DNA from: Yinghuangia soli
GTDB lineage: Bacteria; Actinomycetota; Actinomycetes; Streptomycetales; Streptomycetaceae
DNA length: 64,000 bases
Assembly: GCF_021502675.1 (NCBI RefSeq)
Contig: NZ_JAKFHA010000041.1
Coordinates: forward strand, 1 to 64,000
Reading direction: 5' to 3'
Shown: in pieces, positions 50,957 to 61,996 of the stretch
How positions within the stretch are numbered: position 1 is the stretch's first letter
Layout of the letters: each line of letters starts with the position of its first letter
Notes under the pieces: model-generated
Told to the model about the DNA's origin: nothing
The model's input: the letters and a program-made list of their open reading frames with translations, nothing else
The model's database searches: none
Position numbers and translations under genes: made by a program

Positions 50957-52051
50957 TCAGCGCAGCAGCGGCCGCACCTCGGTGGCGAAGATCTCCGCCT
51001 TCTCGTCGGCGGTGAGGTGGCAGGCGCTGCCGCGCCCGTCGGCCAGCGTCAGCGTCGGCCGCGAGGTCTTGCAGGCGTCGTCGCCCACCCGGGCCACGTA
51101 GTCGCAGCGCGGGTGGAAGGGGCAGCCGGGCGGCGGGCTGAGCAGGCTCGGCGGCGTGCCGCGCACCGGGCGGAGCGGGATGTCGACGTCGCCGCCGAGG
51201 TCCGGCACCGAGGACAGCAGGCCCCAGGAGTACGGGTGCCGGGCATCGCGCAGCACCTCGCGCACGGTGCCCTTCTCGACGCAGCGCCCGGCGTACATGA
51301 CCAGGACGTCGTCCGCGGTCTGCGCGATGACGCCGAGGTCGTGCGTGATGAAGATGATCGCGGTGCCGAACTCGCTCTGCAGGTCGCCGAGCAGGTCGAG
51401 GATCTGGGACTGCACGGTGACGTCGAGCGCGGTGGTCGGCTCGTCGGCGATCAGCAGGTCCGGGTTGCAGGCCAGCGCGATCGCGATCATCGCGCGCTGC
51501 CGCATGCCGCCGGAGAAGTGGTGCGGGTAATCGTCGACGCGGCGCTCCGGGTTCGGGATGCCGACCCGGCCGAGCATGTCGATCGCGCGCTGCCGGGCCT
51601 CCTTGCGGGAGGCGCCCATGTGCCGGCGGTACGTCTCGGCGATCTGCTCGCCGACCGAGTAGAACGGCGAGAGCGCGGCGAGTGCGTCCTGGAAGATCAT
51701 CGCGATGCGGCGGCCGCGCAGCTTGTTCATCTCGTTCTCGGACGCCTTGGTCAACTCGACGCCGTCGAAGTGGATTTCCCCGCCGATCACGGTCTTCTTC
51801 GGGTTGTGCAGACCCAGGATCGCCAGCGAGGACACGGACTTTCCCGATCCGGACTCGCCCACGATGCCCAGGGTGCTGCCGCGTTCCAGGTCGAAGGACA
51901 GGCCGTCGACCGCCTTGACGATGCCGTCCAACGTCGTGAAGCGGACGTGCAGATCGCGCACCGAAAGGAAACTGGACCGGGGCTTGTCGCCCGCCGGAGC
52001 GGCGTCGGCGGCGGTCGAGTCCGCCTTGGCGAGCGGGTCGCTGGACTTCAT
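50957..52051 (-). CDS. bldKD: Oligopeptide ABC transporter ATP-binding protein (BldKD/OppD-like)
   Basis: A 364-residue ABC ATPase. Walker [10 protein letters not shown] is at about 65-73, Q-loop [12 protein letters not shown], signature [10 protein letters not shown], Walker [13 protein letters not shown] and H-loop ITHDLGVI. The C-terminal Cys segment reads [20 protein letters not shown], with a longer spacing before the last Cys than in the OppD-like protein at 44424. GAGGAG lies 7 nt before ATG 52051. It starts 55 bp after the permease gene and ends 133 bp before the partner ATPase. Confidence 0.87.
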   Translation of the reverse strand: MKSSDPLAKADSTAADAAPAGDKPRSSFLSVRDLHVRFTTLDGIVKAVDGLSFDLERGSTLGIVGESGSGKSVSSLAILGLHNPKKTVIGGEIHFDGVELTKASENEMNKLRGRRIAMIFQDALAALSPFYSVGEQIAETYRRHMGASRKEARQRAIDMLGRVGIPNPERRVDDYPHHFSGGMRQRAMIAIALACNPDLLIADEPTTALDVTVQSQILDLLGDLQSEFGTAIIFITHDLGVIAQTADDVLVMYAGRCVEKGTVREVLRDARHPYSWGLLSSVPDLGGDVDIPLRPVRGTPPSLLSPPPGCPFHPRCDYVARVGDDACKTSRPTLTLADGRGSACHLTADEKAEIFATEVRPLLR

Positions 52052-52106
52052 CGTGTGCTCCTCGCCGGAATGACGTGTCAGCGTTGCGTTGTCGGTGCGG
52101 GGGACC

Positions 52107-53090
52107 TCAGTACAGCCGTACCCGCGGGTCGATCACGGCATAGGCGACGTCGACCAGGAGGTTCGCGATGATGGTGATGGCGGCGGCCACCAGGACCACG
52201 CCCATCATCATCGGCAGGTCGGAGTCCTCGACGGCCAGCACCGCGAGTCTTCCGATCCCGTTGAGGCTGAAGGTGAATTCGGTGATGACGGTGCCGGCCA
52301 TGAGGATGCCGATGTCGATACCGAGGATCGTGGCGACCGGGCTCAGCGCGCCGCGGAACGCGTGCTTGATGTAGATGTCGCGCTTGGACAGGCCCTTGGC
52401 GCGCAGCGTCCGGACGTAGTCGTCGTTGAGGGCGTCGACCATCGCGGATCTGGTGAGACGTGTGTACATCGCCATGTGGATCACCATCAGGCAGATCCAC
52501 GGCAGGATCAGGCCCGTCGCCCATTTCCCCGGATTGTCGGTGAAGGCGTAGTACTTGGGCAGATCCATGAGCTCGGTCTCGTACACGAAGATCAAGAGCA
52601 GCAAGGGCCCGAGGATGAAGATCTGGAACGCGCCGGCCACCACCGCGACGGTGGTGAGCACCTTGTCGGTCCGCGTACCGCGCTTCATGGCGGCGATGAC
52701 GCCGAGGCCGACGCCGATCAGGATCATCAGGACGATGGCGCCGATGGCCAGCGACAGCGTGGTCGGGAAGCCGTTCTGGATGCGCTCGGTGACCGGCTCG
52801 CGGCTGCTGAACGAGTAGCCCAGGCACGGCGCGCTGCAGGAGCGGTCGCCGATGTCGCGGCCCATCACGATGCCGGTCATGTAGACCCAGTACTGCTCGA
52901 AGAAGGGCTTGTCCAGGCCGAGATCGTGGCGGACGCCGGCCTTGGCTTCCTCGGTGCAGAACCGGCCGCATGACATCTGGACGACGTCGTCCGGGCCGGA
53001 TGCGGCGAAGAACAGGTAGAACGTGATCAGGCTGATCACGAGGAGGATGCCGATCATGCCTGCGAATCGGCGTACGAAGAAGCGGAGCAT
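52107..53090 (-). CDS. bldKC: Oligopeptide ABC transporter permease (BldKC/OppB-like)
   Basis: A 327-residue permease beginning [20 protein letters not shown], the OppB-type first helix. A periplasmic-side loop contains two cysteines ([12 protein letters not shown]), then five helices follow. The EAA loop is [23 protein letters not shown]. The loop and first helix are longer than in the OppB-like gene at 46487. GAGGAGG lies upstream of the ATG at a longer than usual distance (about 12 nt). A hairpin lies between bldKB and this gene. Confidence 0.87.
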   Translation of the reverse strand: MLRFFVRRFAGMIGILLVISLITFYLFFAASGPDDVVQMSCGRFCTEEAKAGVRHDLGLDKPFFEQYWVYMTGIVMGRDIGDRSCSAPCLGYSFSSREPVTERIQNGFPTTLSLAIGAIVLMILIGVGLGVIAAMKRGTRTDKVLTTVAVVAGAFQIFILGPLLLLIFVYETELMDLPKYYAFTDNPGKWATGLILPWICLMVIHMAMYTRLTRSAMVDALNDDYVRTLRAKGLSKRDIYIKHAFRGALSPVATILGIDIGILMAGTVITEFTFSLNGIGRLAVLAVEDSDLPMMMGVVLVAAAITIIANLLVDVAYAVIDPRVRLY

Positions 53091-53134
53091 GAGGCCTGAC
53101 GTCCTCCTCGTGGAAACTGACGGGGCGGGCGGGA

Positions 53135-53161
53135 CGGCCCGGCCGGATGTGCGCCGGGCCG
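53135..53161. promoter_or_regulatory. Hairpin between binding-protein and permease genes
   Basis: CGGCCCGG (53135-53142) pairs with CCGGGCCG (53154-53161) across an 11-nt loop, in the 132-bp gap between bldKB and bldKC on the minus strand. It parallels the hairpins at 47461-47544 in the first Opp operon. Confidence 0.5.
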
Positions 53162-53222
53162 CCCCGCTGTCGAACTGTCCCTACGGTGCTGCTACTTCAC
53201 CTGCTGCATCCTGCGTCCGGAA

Positions 53223-55001
53223 TTACTTGACGTAGATGTCGTGCAGGTCGATGCCACCGTGGACGTTCAGGGTGACGCCGCCGATCTTCGGACCGAACAT
53301 GATGCGGTGACGCTGGTAGATGTACGGGATCACGGGGACGTCCTCCATGATCTTCGCGTCCAGCTTCGCGAACTCCTCGCCCTGCTGCGTCGAGTCGGTG
53401 ATCGCCAGGATGCGGTCGATCTCCGCGCTCACCGCGGGGTTGTTGTAGTGCGAGTAGTTCTCACCGTCGTCGATGATCTTGCGACCGTCGAAGACCGGGG
53501 TGTACAGCGTCGCGGCAGTCGGCCAGTCGGTGCCCCAGCCGTTCCAGTACAGGTCGCACGGGCCGTTGATCTTGCCGATGACGTCGTAGTACTCCTTGTC
53601 GGAGACACCCTTGTTCTCGACCTTGAACCCGCCTGCCTCGAGGCCTTCCTTGATGGCGAGGGCGCGGACCTGGTCGATGTCCGTGGTGGCGAAGCAGTAC
53701 ACGATCGTCTGGCCGGACTTGCCCGCGGCCTCGAGAATCTGCTTGGCCTTCGCGGGGTCACCGGTGTTCGGGATGCCGGCGAAGATGTTCGGGTTGGCCT
53801 TCCACCCGAGCACCGACGGGGATGCCAGCGACGACGAGAACTCACCGGCGGCCGGGCCGCCTTCGGCCTTGCGGGCCTGCTCACGCGGGAACGCGGTCAG
53901 CAGCGCGAGGCGCACCTGCTTGTCCGTGATACGCGTGTTGTTGATGGTGAAGTAGTTCGCGTACGGGCCGACGCCGTCGGTCGCACGCGCGTTGAGCTCC
54001 TGGTTCTGCGCCAGGGCGTTCGCGGTCGGCGCGTCGACGCGCTGCGTCATCGAGAACGACACCTGGTCGTCGCCCGCGGCCGCGGTGAGGCGCTGGAACT
54101 GCTGCGGCGCGGTCACGTTCAGCTGGAACTTGAACTGGTCCACGTACTGGTGGCGGATCGGGTCCGTCGCCGGGTCCCAGTGCTCGTTCTTGGCCAGCGT
54201 GAGGGTCTGGTCCTGGGTGTGCTCGGTGATCTTGTACGGACCGGACGACCACGGGTTCTTGTCGTAGTCCTCCTTGGTGTCCTTGTCCTTCGGGACCGGG
54301 ACGGTGGTGCCCATGGAGGCCGCGAACGGGAAGTCCGGGTGCGGCTTGGCCAGCTTGAAGATGATCGTCTTGTCGTCGACGACCTCGATCTTGTCCGGGC
54401 CGAGCTCCTTGCCGCCGTACGGACCCTCGTAGACGTTGAAGTAGTTCGCGTCGCCGGAGATCCACTCCTGGATCCACTTCGGACCCTGGTTGTACTTCTG
54501 GTAGAACGACCGCTCGACCGCGTACTTGATGTCGGCCGCCTTGATCGGCGTGCCGTCCTGGTACTTGACGTTGTCCTTGAGCGTGTACTTCCAGGTCTTG
54601 CCGCCGTCGGTGCTGGTACCGGTGTCGGTGGCCAGGTCGCCGACCAGGTAGGTCTTGTCGCCGACCTTCTTGAAGAAGGTCAGGCGCCGGCCGAACAGCT
54701 CGCCCATCGTGCTCTGGTCGGACACGTACGCACGTGCCGGGTCCAGGTGCGCGAAGTCGCGGCGGTGCAGGACGTTGACGGTGCCGCCGGGCTTGGCGCC
54801 GGGGACGGCGGCGGCCGGGCCCTTCGAGTCGGCCGCGGTGCCGATGATGACGTTCTCGGTCTTCACCGGCGGCTTGTTCGCCGTGTTCGTGGGGTTGCTG
54901 GGGCCCTTGTCGCCCCCCTCGCTACACGCCGTCGTGATGCCGAGTGCGGCGACCACGAGCAGCGCGGCCGCGCTGCGTCGTCTCCTGGTGGACGGATTCA
55001 T
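53223..55001 (-). CDS. bldKB: Oligopeptide ABC transporter substrate-binding lipoprotein (BldKB-like)
   Basis: A 592-residue family 5 solute-binding lipoprotein. The signal peptide has Arg-rich residues 5-9, an Ala/Leu/Val core and lipobox-like ITTAC (Cys about 26), then a Ser/Asn/Thr linker. Core segments are NVLHRRDFAHLDPARAYVS, WKYTLKDNVKYQDGTPIKAADIKYAVER, WSSGPYKI, and DLYWNGWGTDWPTAATLY near the C-terminus. It is not a close relative of the two binding proteins at 41.6 and 47.6 kb. AGGGGG precedes ATG 55001 at about 5 nt. BldKB of S. coelicolor (about 600 residues) recognises an extracellular signalling peptide; the same role is inferred here from context. Confidence 0.87.
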   Translation of the reverse strand: MNPSTRRRRSAAALLVVAALGITTACSEGGDKGPSNPTNTANKPPVKTENVIIGTAADSKGPAAAVPGAKPGGTVNVLHRRDFAHLDPARAYVSDQSTMGELFGRRLTFFKKVGDKTYLVGDLATDTGTSTDGGKTWKYTLKDNVKYQDGTPIKAADIKYAVERSFYQKYNQGPKWIQEWISGDANYFNVYEGPYGGKELGPDKIEVVDDKTIIFKLAKPHPDFPFAASMGTTVPVPKDKDTKEDYDKNPWSSGPYKITEHTQDQTLTLAKNEHWDPATDPIRHQYVDQFKFQLNVTAPQQFQRLTAAAGDDQVSFSMTQRVDAPTANALAQNQELNARATDGVGPYANYFTINNTRITDKQVRLALLTAFPREQARKAEGGPAAGEFSSSLASPSVLGWKANPNIFAGIPNTGDPAKAKQILEAAGKSGQTIVYCFATTDIDQVRALAIKEGLEAGGFKVENKGVSDKEYYDVIGKINGPCDLYWNGWGTDWPTAATLYTPVFDGRKIIDDGENYSHYNNPAVSAEIDRILAITDSTQQGEEFAKLDAKIMEDVPVIPYIYQRHRIMFGPKIGGVTLNVHGGIDLHDIYVK

Positions 55002-55135
55002 CTGACCCCCTAGTCAGGGTTTGCCTGATTCCTCATTTGGGTGGTGCGTTCTGGCCGATTGCTTGTCCAGACGTGCGATGGAGCAGGTGGAGCGGTGGTG
55101 CGGACGCTCGGTGGGGAGCGGTGGTGCGCGACCGG

Positions 55136-56179
55136 TCAGCGGTCGGACTTGGGGTCCAGGGCATCGCGCACGGCATCGCCGAGCAGATTGAAGGCCAGGA
55201 CGAACAGGAGCATCGCGATGGCGGGGAACATGATGTAGCTGGGGTTCGTCGACAGTTGGTCGAAGCCCTTGCGGATCATCCGCCCCCAGTCGGGGGTGGG
55301 TTCCTGCACGCCGACGCCGAGGAAGGACAGCGCGGATTCGGTCACGACGTAGGTCGGCACGTCGACGGTGGCCACGATGAGGATCGGCGCCCACAGGTTC
55401 GGCAGCAGCTCGCGGAAGACGATGCGGCGCGAGCTGGCCCCGCTGACCTTGGCGGCCTCGACGAACTCGCGCTCGCGCAGCGACAGGACCTGGCCGCGCA
55501 GGACGCGGGCGATGCGGCACCAGCCGAAGATGGTCAGCACCACGATGACGCCCATGAACTGGACCACCACCGGCGTCTCGGTGCGCGCCGAGTCGTCCAC
55601 CATGAGCGCGATCGCGACCGGCGTGAACGCGATGAAGAACAGCTGCGACGGGATGGCCAGCAGCACGTCGATGGCGCGGCTGACGATGAAGTCGGTCTTG
55701 CCGCCCAGGTATCCGGCCAGGATGCCCAGCACGGTCCCGATCGCGGTCACCAGCAGCACCACGATCACCGCGATGAGCAGGGACGTGCGGATGCCGTACA
55801 GGAGCTGGGTGAACACGTCGCGGCCCAGGGTCGGGTCGACGCCGAACCAGTACTCCCCGTCCATGCCGCCGTTCGGCTTCATGGGGAAGCCGTAGTCGTT
55901 GAGGAGGTTCGGGTCCTTGTTGCCGTAGTGCGTGTACGGGTCCTTGCCGTACAGCTTCGCGATCAGCGGTGCGAAGACCGCGATGAGCACGAAGAACAGG
56001 ACCACGCAGCCGGACACGACGCCGGCCTTGTCGCGACGGAAACGGATCCACGCCAGCTGGCGCGGCGAACGCCCGACGATGGCCTTCTCGGCCGGCGCTT
56101 TCTCAAACGCCTCGGGCTCGACTTCGCCCCCCGCCGTGGGGAGTCCTCCCCCGTCGGGTACCACCTGGAATTGCGACAT
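55136..56179 (-). CDS. bldKA: Oligopeptide ABC transporter permease (BldKA/OppC-like)
   Basis: A 347-residue permease with an OppC-type layout. The cytoplasmic N-terminus has LAWIRFRRDKAGVVSGCVVLFFVLIAVFAP leading into helix 1. The loop carries EYWFGVDPTLGRDVFTQLLYGIRTS, the OppC signature, and the EAA loop is EAAKVSGASSRRIVFRELLPN. It ends LGDAVRDALDPKSDR. ATG 56179 was chosen; a TTG seven codons upstream is possible. As first gene of the operon it lies downstream of a 574-bp AT-richer region. Placing an OppC-type permease before the binding protein is characteristic of bldK. Confidence 0.86.
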   Translation of the reverse strand: MSQFQVVPDGGGLPTAGGEVEPEAFEKAPAEKAIVGRSPRQLAWIRFRRDKAGVVSGCVVLFFVLIAVFAPLIAKLYGKDPYTHYGNKDPNLLNDYGFPMKPNGGMDGEYWFGVDPTLGRDVFTQLLYGIRTSLLIAVIVVLLVTAIGTVLGILAGYLGGKTDFIVSRAIDVLLAIPSQLFFIAFTPVAIALMVDDSARTETPVVVQFMGVIVVLTIFGWCRIARVLRGQVLSLREREFVEAAKVSGASSRRIVFRELLPNLWAPILIVATVDVPTYVVTESALSFLGVGVQEPTPDWGRMIRKGFDQLSTNPSYIMFPAIAMLLFVLAFNLLGDAVRDALDPKSDR

Positions 56180-56578
56180 CGCACGGAACCCCCGATGCAA
56201 GCCGGGACCGACCAGAAATGATCATGACAATGCCGCCGGGGTCCGAAGTGACGCGCGGAGAATCGGCCCCCGGGTGCAAGCGCAACTATCCGACGGCTGG
56301 TGATCTACATCTAGACCCGTGCTGTTTCTTTTCGGTTAAGGCGGCCGTTCCATAACGACCATCCAGGCTTGAAATGCGACAAAACCTCCGCCAACCAAAC
56401 AGACTTCTGTACCGCTGAACGAACAGTGCGCCCGATCAGCGCCGCCCATGAAGATCATTCAGGCGGGTCCGGCGCGGCGTTCGCGTCCTATGTCCGAAAA
56501 GAAGGCGATGTCCCACGGTCCGCACTATGAGCCATCGCTTGGGGGTGATTCGGTCCTTTGAAAACGATCGACGGAAGT

Positions 56579-56619
56579 ATTCGATCAAGCGTGTCGGGCT
56601 GTGCCGCTATTGATCGAAT
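56579..56619. repeat. 10-bp inverted repeat ATTCGATCAA / TTGATCGAAT
   Basis: Perfect arms at 56579-56588 and 56610-56619 with a 21-nt spacer, about 400 bp upstream of bldKA. The arms are AT-rich and the 31-bp centre-to-centre distance is near three helical turns, so it could be a double operator. Confidence 0.6.
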
Positions 56620-56646
56620 TGCTGCGCCGGAGCGGGGCAGCGAAAA

Positions 56647-56689
56647 CGCCGCCGCCCCGCGACCGGAAATCGGTCGCGGGGCGGCGGCG
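56647..56689. terminator. Intrinsic terminator of typA
   Basis: Perfect 19-bp arms (56647-56665, 56671-56689), loop GAAAT, then GTTTTCG on the minus strand, 65 bp past the typA stop. One of the few stems here with a real U-run. Confidence 0.88.
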
Positions 56690-56753
56690 TGAGCTCAGCG
56701 CGCGGTGCGCGGTGTGTGCGCGATGCGCGGGGTGCGGCGGTGCCGCGGGAGCG

Positions 56754-58619
<1,866 letters not shown>

Positions 58620-58894
58620 GCGGGTATGCGCTTCCGTTGGGCTCGGGACGTCGCATCCAGCCGGCACATATAAGGGTCCGGTTCCGCCGGATATGCCGGG
58701 ATGCAAGCCGGGCCGGTCCGCCGCGGCACTCTCCATGGTACGGGGCGTGGCAAAACGTGTCCGTTTCGGAGCCCTGGCCGCATGGTGACGGGCCCGGGAA
58801 CAGCGGCCCGCGCGCCCTGCCCGAACGGCCCTGCGCCCGGCCGGTACGGGTGCGGCCCGGTGTGCGGCACCGCACACAAGGCACAATCGCAGGT

Positions 58895-59803
58895 GTGAGC
58901 GATTCCTTCAGCGAACGGATGCGGCGGCGGTGGTCGGCCCGGCGCAGCGGCGACCCGCAGCCGTGGGGACCCCACGGAGCCTTCGGCGCGGACCCGGCGA
59001 ACCCGCCGCCCGGCGGCCCGGGCGCCGCGGGCGGGCCGCGCCCCGGCAACCCCTTCGGGGACCCGCAGGACGGCCCTGACGCCGCCGCGGACGGCTCGTA
59101 CGCCCCTGCGGCTCCTGCGGCGCCGCAGGAAAGCGAGGCGGCCGCCCGTGCGCGCATGATGCACGAGCGCCTGACCGAGGCGTACGCGGCGGGCGACGTG
59201 GCCACCGTGGTGCAGATCGCCGACCTGGTGCCGGAGAGCGCGGAGAGCGAGCCGTACCGCACCTACTGCCGCGTGCTGGCCGCCGAGGCCCAGGCGCAGG
59301 ACGCTGCCGCGGTCGACCTGGCCCGCACCTTCATGAGCCGGCTGCACGTCGGGCACCCCGAGTGGGAGACCGCCCGCAACCTCTTCGGCGAGGTGACCGT
59401 GCAGGCGCTGGTCATGGGCGCAGTCCCGATGGCGGGCAACCTCCCGGCCGCGGAACAGGCGCTCGCCGCCGATGCCGACTACTACCTGCACCCGTCCGGC
59501 ATGATGCTGAAGTTCGACCAGCCGGAAGAGCAGCACCCCCTGCTGCTGGTGCTGCACGGCAACGCGGGCAAGGCGGTCCGCGAGGCCCAGCGGCTGGTCC
59601 GCGAGGAGAAGAAGGGCACCCCGGCCGGCCACGCCGACGCTCTTTGCACCCTGGCCCTGGCCCTGTGCGCCGCGGGCGACATCGACGCCGCCCGCCAGGC
59701 CCTGTTCGACGCAGAACGCATCCTCCCGGGCCGCCCGCGCATCCAGGCCACCAAGACCCGCATCGAAGCCAGCCCGGCGGCCACCCTCCGCAACGACGGC
59801 TGA
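58895..59803 (+). CDS. Hypothetical protein with TPR-like helical region
   Basis: A 302-residue soluble protein. GTG 58895 lacks a clear ribosome site; CACAAT 7 nt upstream could be a -10 for a leaderless message. The first 80 residues are Arg-, then Pro/Gly/Ala-rich and probably disordered. Residues about 85-290 are helical with TPR-like pairs ([59 protein letters not shown]). No catalytic or membrane element. It may be an adaptor. A terminator-like hairpin follows it. Confidence 0.65.
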   Translation: MSDSFSERMRRRWSARRSGDPQPWGPHGAFGADPANPPPGGPGAAGGPRPGNPFGDPQDGPDAAADGSYAPAAPAAPQESEAAARARMMHERLTEAYAAGDVATVVQIADLVPESAESEPYRTYCRVLAAEAQAQDAAAVDLARTFMSRLHVGHPEWETARNLFGEVTVQALVMGAVPMAGNLPAAEQALAADADYYLHPSGMMLKFDQPEEQHPLLLVLHGNAGKAVREAQRLVREEKKGTPAGHADALCTLALALCAAGDIDAARQALFDAERILPGRPRIQATKTRIEASPAATLRNDG

Positions 59804-59834
59804 CCGACGCCGCCGGCTTCCGCCGACAAACGGG

Positions 59835-59875
59835 CCAGGGCCAGGAGCCGTCGGCTGCGGGCTCCCCGGCCCTGG
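59835..59875. terminator. Hairpin after the TPR-like gene
   Basis: CCAGGGCC (59835-59842) pairs with GGCCCTGG (59868-59875) and GGAGCC (59844-59849) with GGCTCC (59860-59865). Confidence 0.65.
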
Positions 59876-60034
59876 ATGCGTGGGCAAGCGGGCGCTGTCG
59901 AGCAGCTCCGAGTCCGGCTGCCGGCGGTGAAAGCTCGGCGCTGCGGGCAGCCACGGCTGCCCGCGGACGCCTTTGGTGGCCCTCCAGGACACCGGATGCA
60001 TGCCTGTCGGGACCCGCTGGCAGGATCGTCCGCC

Positions 60035-61288
60035 GTGACCGCCACTCCCCCGGCCGAAAAGGCCCTCTCCCGCCGGCTTCGGCGCAACATTTTCGCCTGG
60101 CTGTGGCGGATCGTCGTCGCATACGCGGTGCTCTTCACCATGCTCGACCTCCTCGATTCGTGGGCCGGGGAGGACCCGGGGCTCTTGGAGCTCTTCGGCG
60201 GACTGTTCCTCGGGACCGTGCTGGCCATGTCGGTCGTCCAGCCGCTGTGGTGGCGATTCGCGGGGCCATGGTTCGGCGTCCCGACGCACTCCCTGGTGCA
60301 GGGCATGGGCGGAATCCGCTCGGTGCAGTACCGCGGCGACCTGCTCGTCGTACGGCGCTCGCACGCCCCGTGGCTCCGCTCGGTCCTGCCCGCGCCGCAG
60401 GCCGAAGGTGCCTCCCGGCTGCGAATATGGGCCGCCTACGCCCTCCAGTTGGTCGTGCTGGTGGGCGTCGCAGCCGCGCTGGTGCCGGCCCTGCCCGGAA
60501 CTTGGGGCTTCTCGACCGCGAAGGGCTTCCTCATCGCGGCCATCGTCGGCTACGCCTTCCTGCCCTTCCGGGGCGCCTCGGCCGTGTCGTCGTGGGTCTT
60601 CTTCTGCCTGCCCTTCGCGAAGAACCACGCCCTGGCGCACATCACCAACAGCCGGGCGGCCCGCACAGCCGAGCGCCTGCTGATGCAGGAGGGTCCGGAC
60701 GCGGCGCGGGCTGCCCTGCCCATCCCGGACGACCGCCTCCCCAGTGACGAAGTACTGGCCATCGAAATCGAGTTGGCCGCAGGCGACTACAAAGCGGCGC
60801 TCCACCTCGCCCGGTCGGCCCGCCTGCGCCACGCCGAAGGTCTTTGGTTCGCCTCGCTGTTCGCCCAACAGGCGGTGCGCGCCGTCGCGTACGCCCGCGA
60901 GGCCGGCCAGGCGATCGACGCCGAGTTCTCCGACGCGTACGAACTGGCGGATCTGGCAGTTGCCGCGGTGGCGCATCCGATCGTCGCCATCTACTCGGAC
61001 GGCACCGCGCTGAGCCGGATGTCCACCGGTGACCACAAGCGCGCCATGAAGGCGATCAAGAACGCGCGCAAGAGGACCCTACGGCCCATTGTCGCGGCCC
61101 ATATCGAATGCACCGCAGCCGTGTTCGACCTTCTCGGCGGACGGCCGGACCAGGCCCGGCAGGCACTCGATCGCGCCCGCTCCTTGGCCCCGGGCCTCCA
61201 CCGGATCGACACGGTGGCACAGCTGCTGGCACCGGCGAGAACCGGCCTTCATTCGACCACCGACCCGGTGCTGGACATGCCTGCCTGA
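60035..61288 (+). CDS. Hypothetical membrane protein with C-terminal TPR-like region
   Basis: A 417-residue protein. GTG 60035 has AGGA about 9 nt upstream; a longer reading to 59876 is Arg/Pro-rich and was rejected. Helices lie at about 22-42 (FAWLWRIVVAYAVLFTMLDLL), 55-73, 155-175 (LQLVVLVGVAAALVPAL) and 185-215. The last 190 residues are soluble and helical with TPR-like units (DYKAALHLARSARLRHAEGLW, RPDQARQALDRARSLAPG). This resembles the helical C-terminus of the upstream gene, so both may act in the same complex. Its GC content and codon use look normal. It ends before a 52-bp palindrome. Function unknown. Confidence 0.65.
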   Translation: MTATPPAEKALSRRLRRNIFAWLWRIVVAYAVLFTMLDLLDSWAGEDPGLLELFGGLFLGTVLAMSVVQPLWWRFAGPWFGVPTHSLVQGMGGIRSVQYRGDLLVVRRSHAPWLRSVLPAPQAEGASRLRIWAAYALQLVVLVGVAAALVPALPGTWGFSTAKGFLIAAIVGYAFLPFRGASAVSSWVFFCLPFAKNHALAHITNSRAARTAERLLMQEGPDAARAALPIPDDRLPSDEVLAIEIELAAGDYKAALHLARSARLRHAEGLWFASLFAQQAVRAVAYAREAGQAIDAEFSDAYELADLAVAAVAHPIVAIYSDGTALSRMSTGDHKRAMKAIKNARKRTLRPIVAAHIECTAAVFDLLGGRPDQARQALDRARSLAPGLHRIDTVAQLLAPARTGLHSTTDPVLDMPA

Positions 61289-61630
61289 CGGCCGGACCCG
61301 ATGTCCGGGGCATGATCACGGAATTGGCGATCAAGGTATTCGCGATCTTGAATTCAAGATCGCGAATACCTTGATCGCTTTTCCGGGCGGCGGTGCCGGG
61401 GGCAGGGTAGTCCCTGCGGGGGAAATCACCGGGCGGCTGCGAAAAAGATCGCGATAGCACTTTCCAATCATTCATGGATCGCGCCACACTTCCGGGGTTC
61501 GCACCGCGTGCGGCCGGGGCTCGACCTGTCTTCAGGGGCCCGGTGCGCGCGGTCGGCAGGCACGTCCGCAACACCGACCAACCGGTCCCCCGACGGCGCG
61601 GGGCCGGCGACCAGGGGGTGAGCGCGCGAC
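61289..61630. other. 342-bp region between the membrane-TPR gene and the sdh region
   Basis: It holds the 52-bp palindrome (61327-61378), then AT-rich bases with ATCGCGAT near 61449-61456 that repeat the palindrome's central words. The remainder up to the small ORF at 61631 presumably carries the sdh promoter; no clear -10/-35 is seen. Confidence 0.55.
61327..61382 (+). terminator. 52-bp perfect palindrome with U-tract
   Basis: Arms 61327-61352 and 61353-61378 are perfectly complementary, centred on GAATTC with no loop, and TTTT follows at 61379-61382. It is 38 bp past the stop of the membrane-TPR gene. As RNA it makes a very long stem; as DNA it could extrude a cruciform or act as a protein site. 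Confidence 0.75.
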
Positions 61631-61936
61631 ATGACGACGACCGTGGACCACGACCTGACCCGCGCCCGGCGCAAGTTGGACGAACTCGACCGCGTCTTGC
61701 GGTCGGTACGCGGGCGGTTGGGCAACACGCTGGACATCCGCCGCGTGTGCGGCGATGTCGAACGACTGCGCGATTCGCTCGCGCTGCTGTGCGAACACGC
61801 CCCGCAGACCGGGCTCGCCGGTCCCCCGCGCCCTCGCGCGGAGCTCGAACCGCTCTCCGAACTCCCGTACGACCCTGCGCTGTTCGCCGATGCGGACGAC
61901 GAGGGTGTGGGCGGCATGCGCCCGCAGCGTCCGTAG
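61631..61936 (+). CDS. Small hypothetical protein upstream of sdh
   Basis: A 101-residue soluble protein with GGGGGTGA about 8 nt before its ATG. The first 55 residues form a charged, likely coiled helix (RARRKLDELDRVLRSVRGRL ... DVERLRDSLALL). The remainder is acidic and Pro-rich. It lies 60 bp upstream of the Sdh membrane-subunit gene on the same strand, so it is probably the first gene of that operon. No family recognised. Confidence 0.6.
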   Translation: MTTTVDHDLTRARRKLDELDRVLRSVRGRLGNTLDIRRVCGDVERLRDSLALLCEHAPQTGLAGPPRPRAELEPLSELPYDPALFADADDEGVGGMRPQRP

Positions 61937-61996
61937 CGACGCGTACTTCCGCCAGGTGCCACCCAGGTACCGCGCAGCCGAGAAGGGCACTCACGA

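Larger units (their letters stand above)
56180..56753. other. 574-bp bldK upstream region
   Basis: From the bldK side this long intergenic stretch is clearly richer in A and T than its surroundings (about 56220-56640). It holds a 10-bp inverted repeat at 56579-56619 and, next to typA, the typA terminator. It presumably carries the bldK promoter and a long leader on the minus strand. No ORF with a ribosome site is convincing. Confidence 0.65.
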
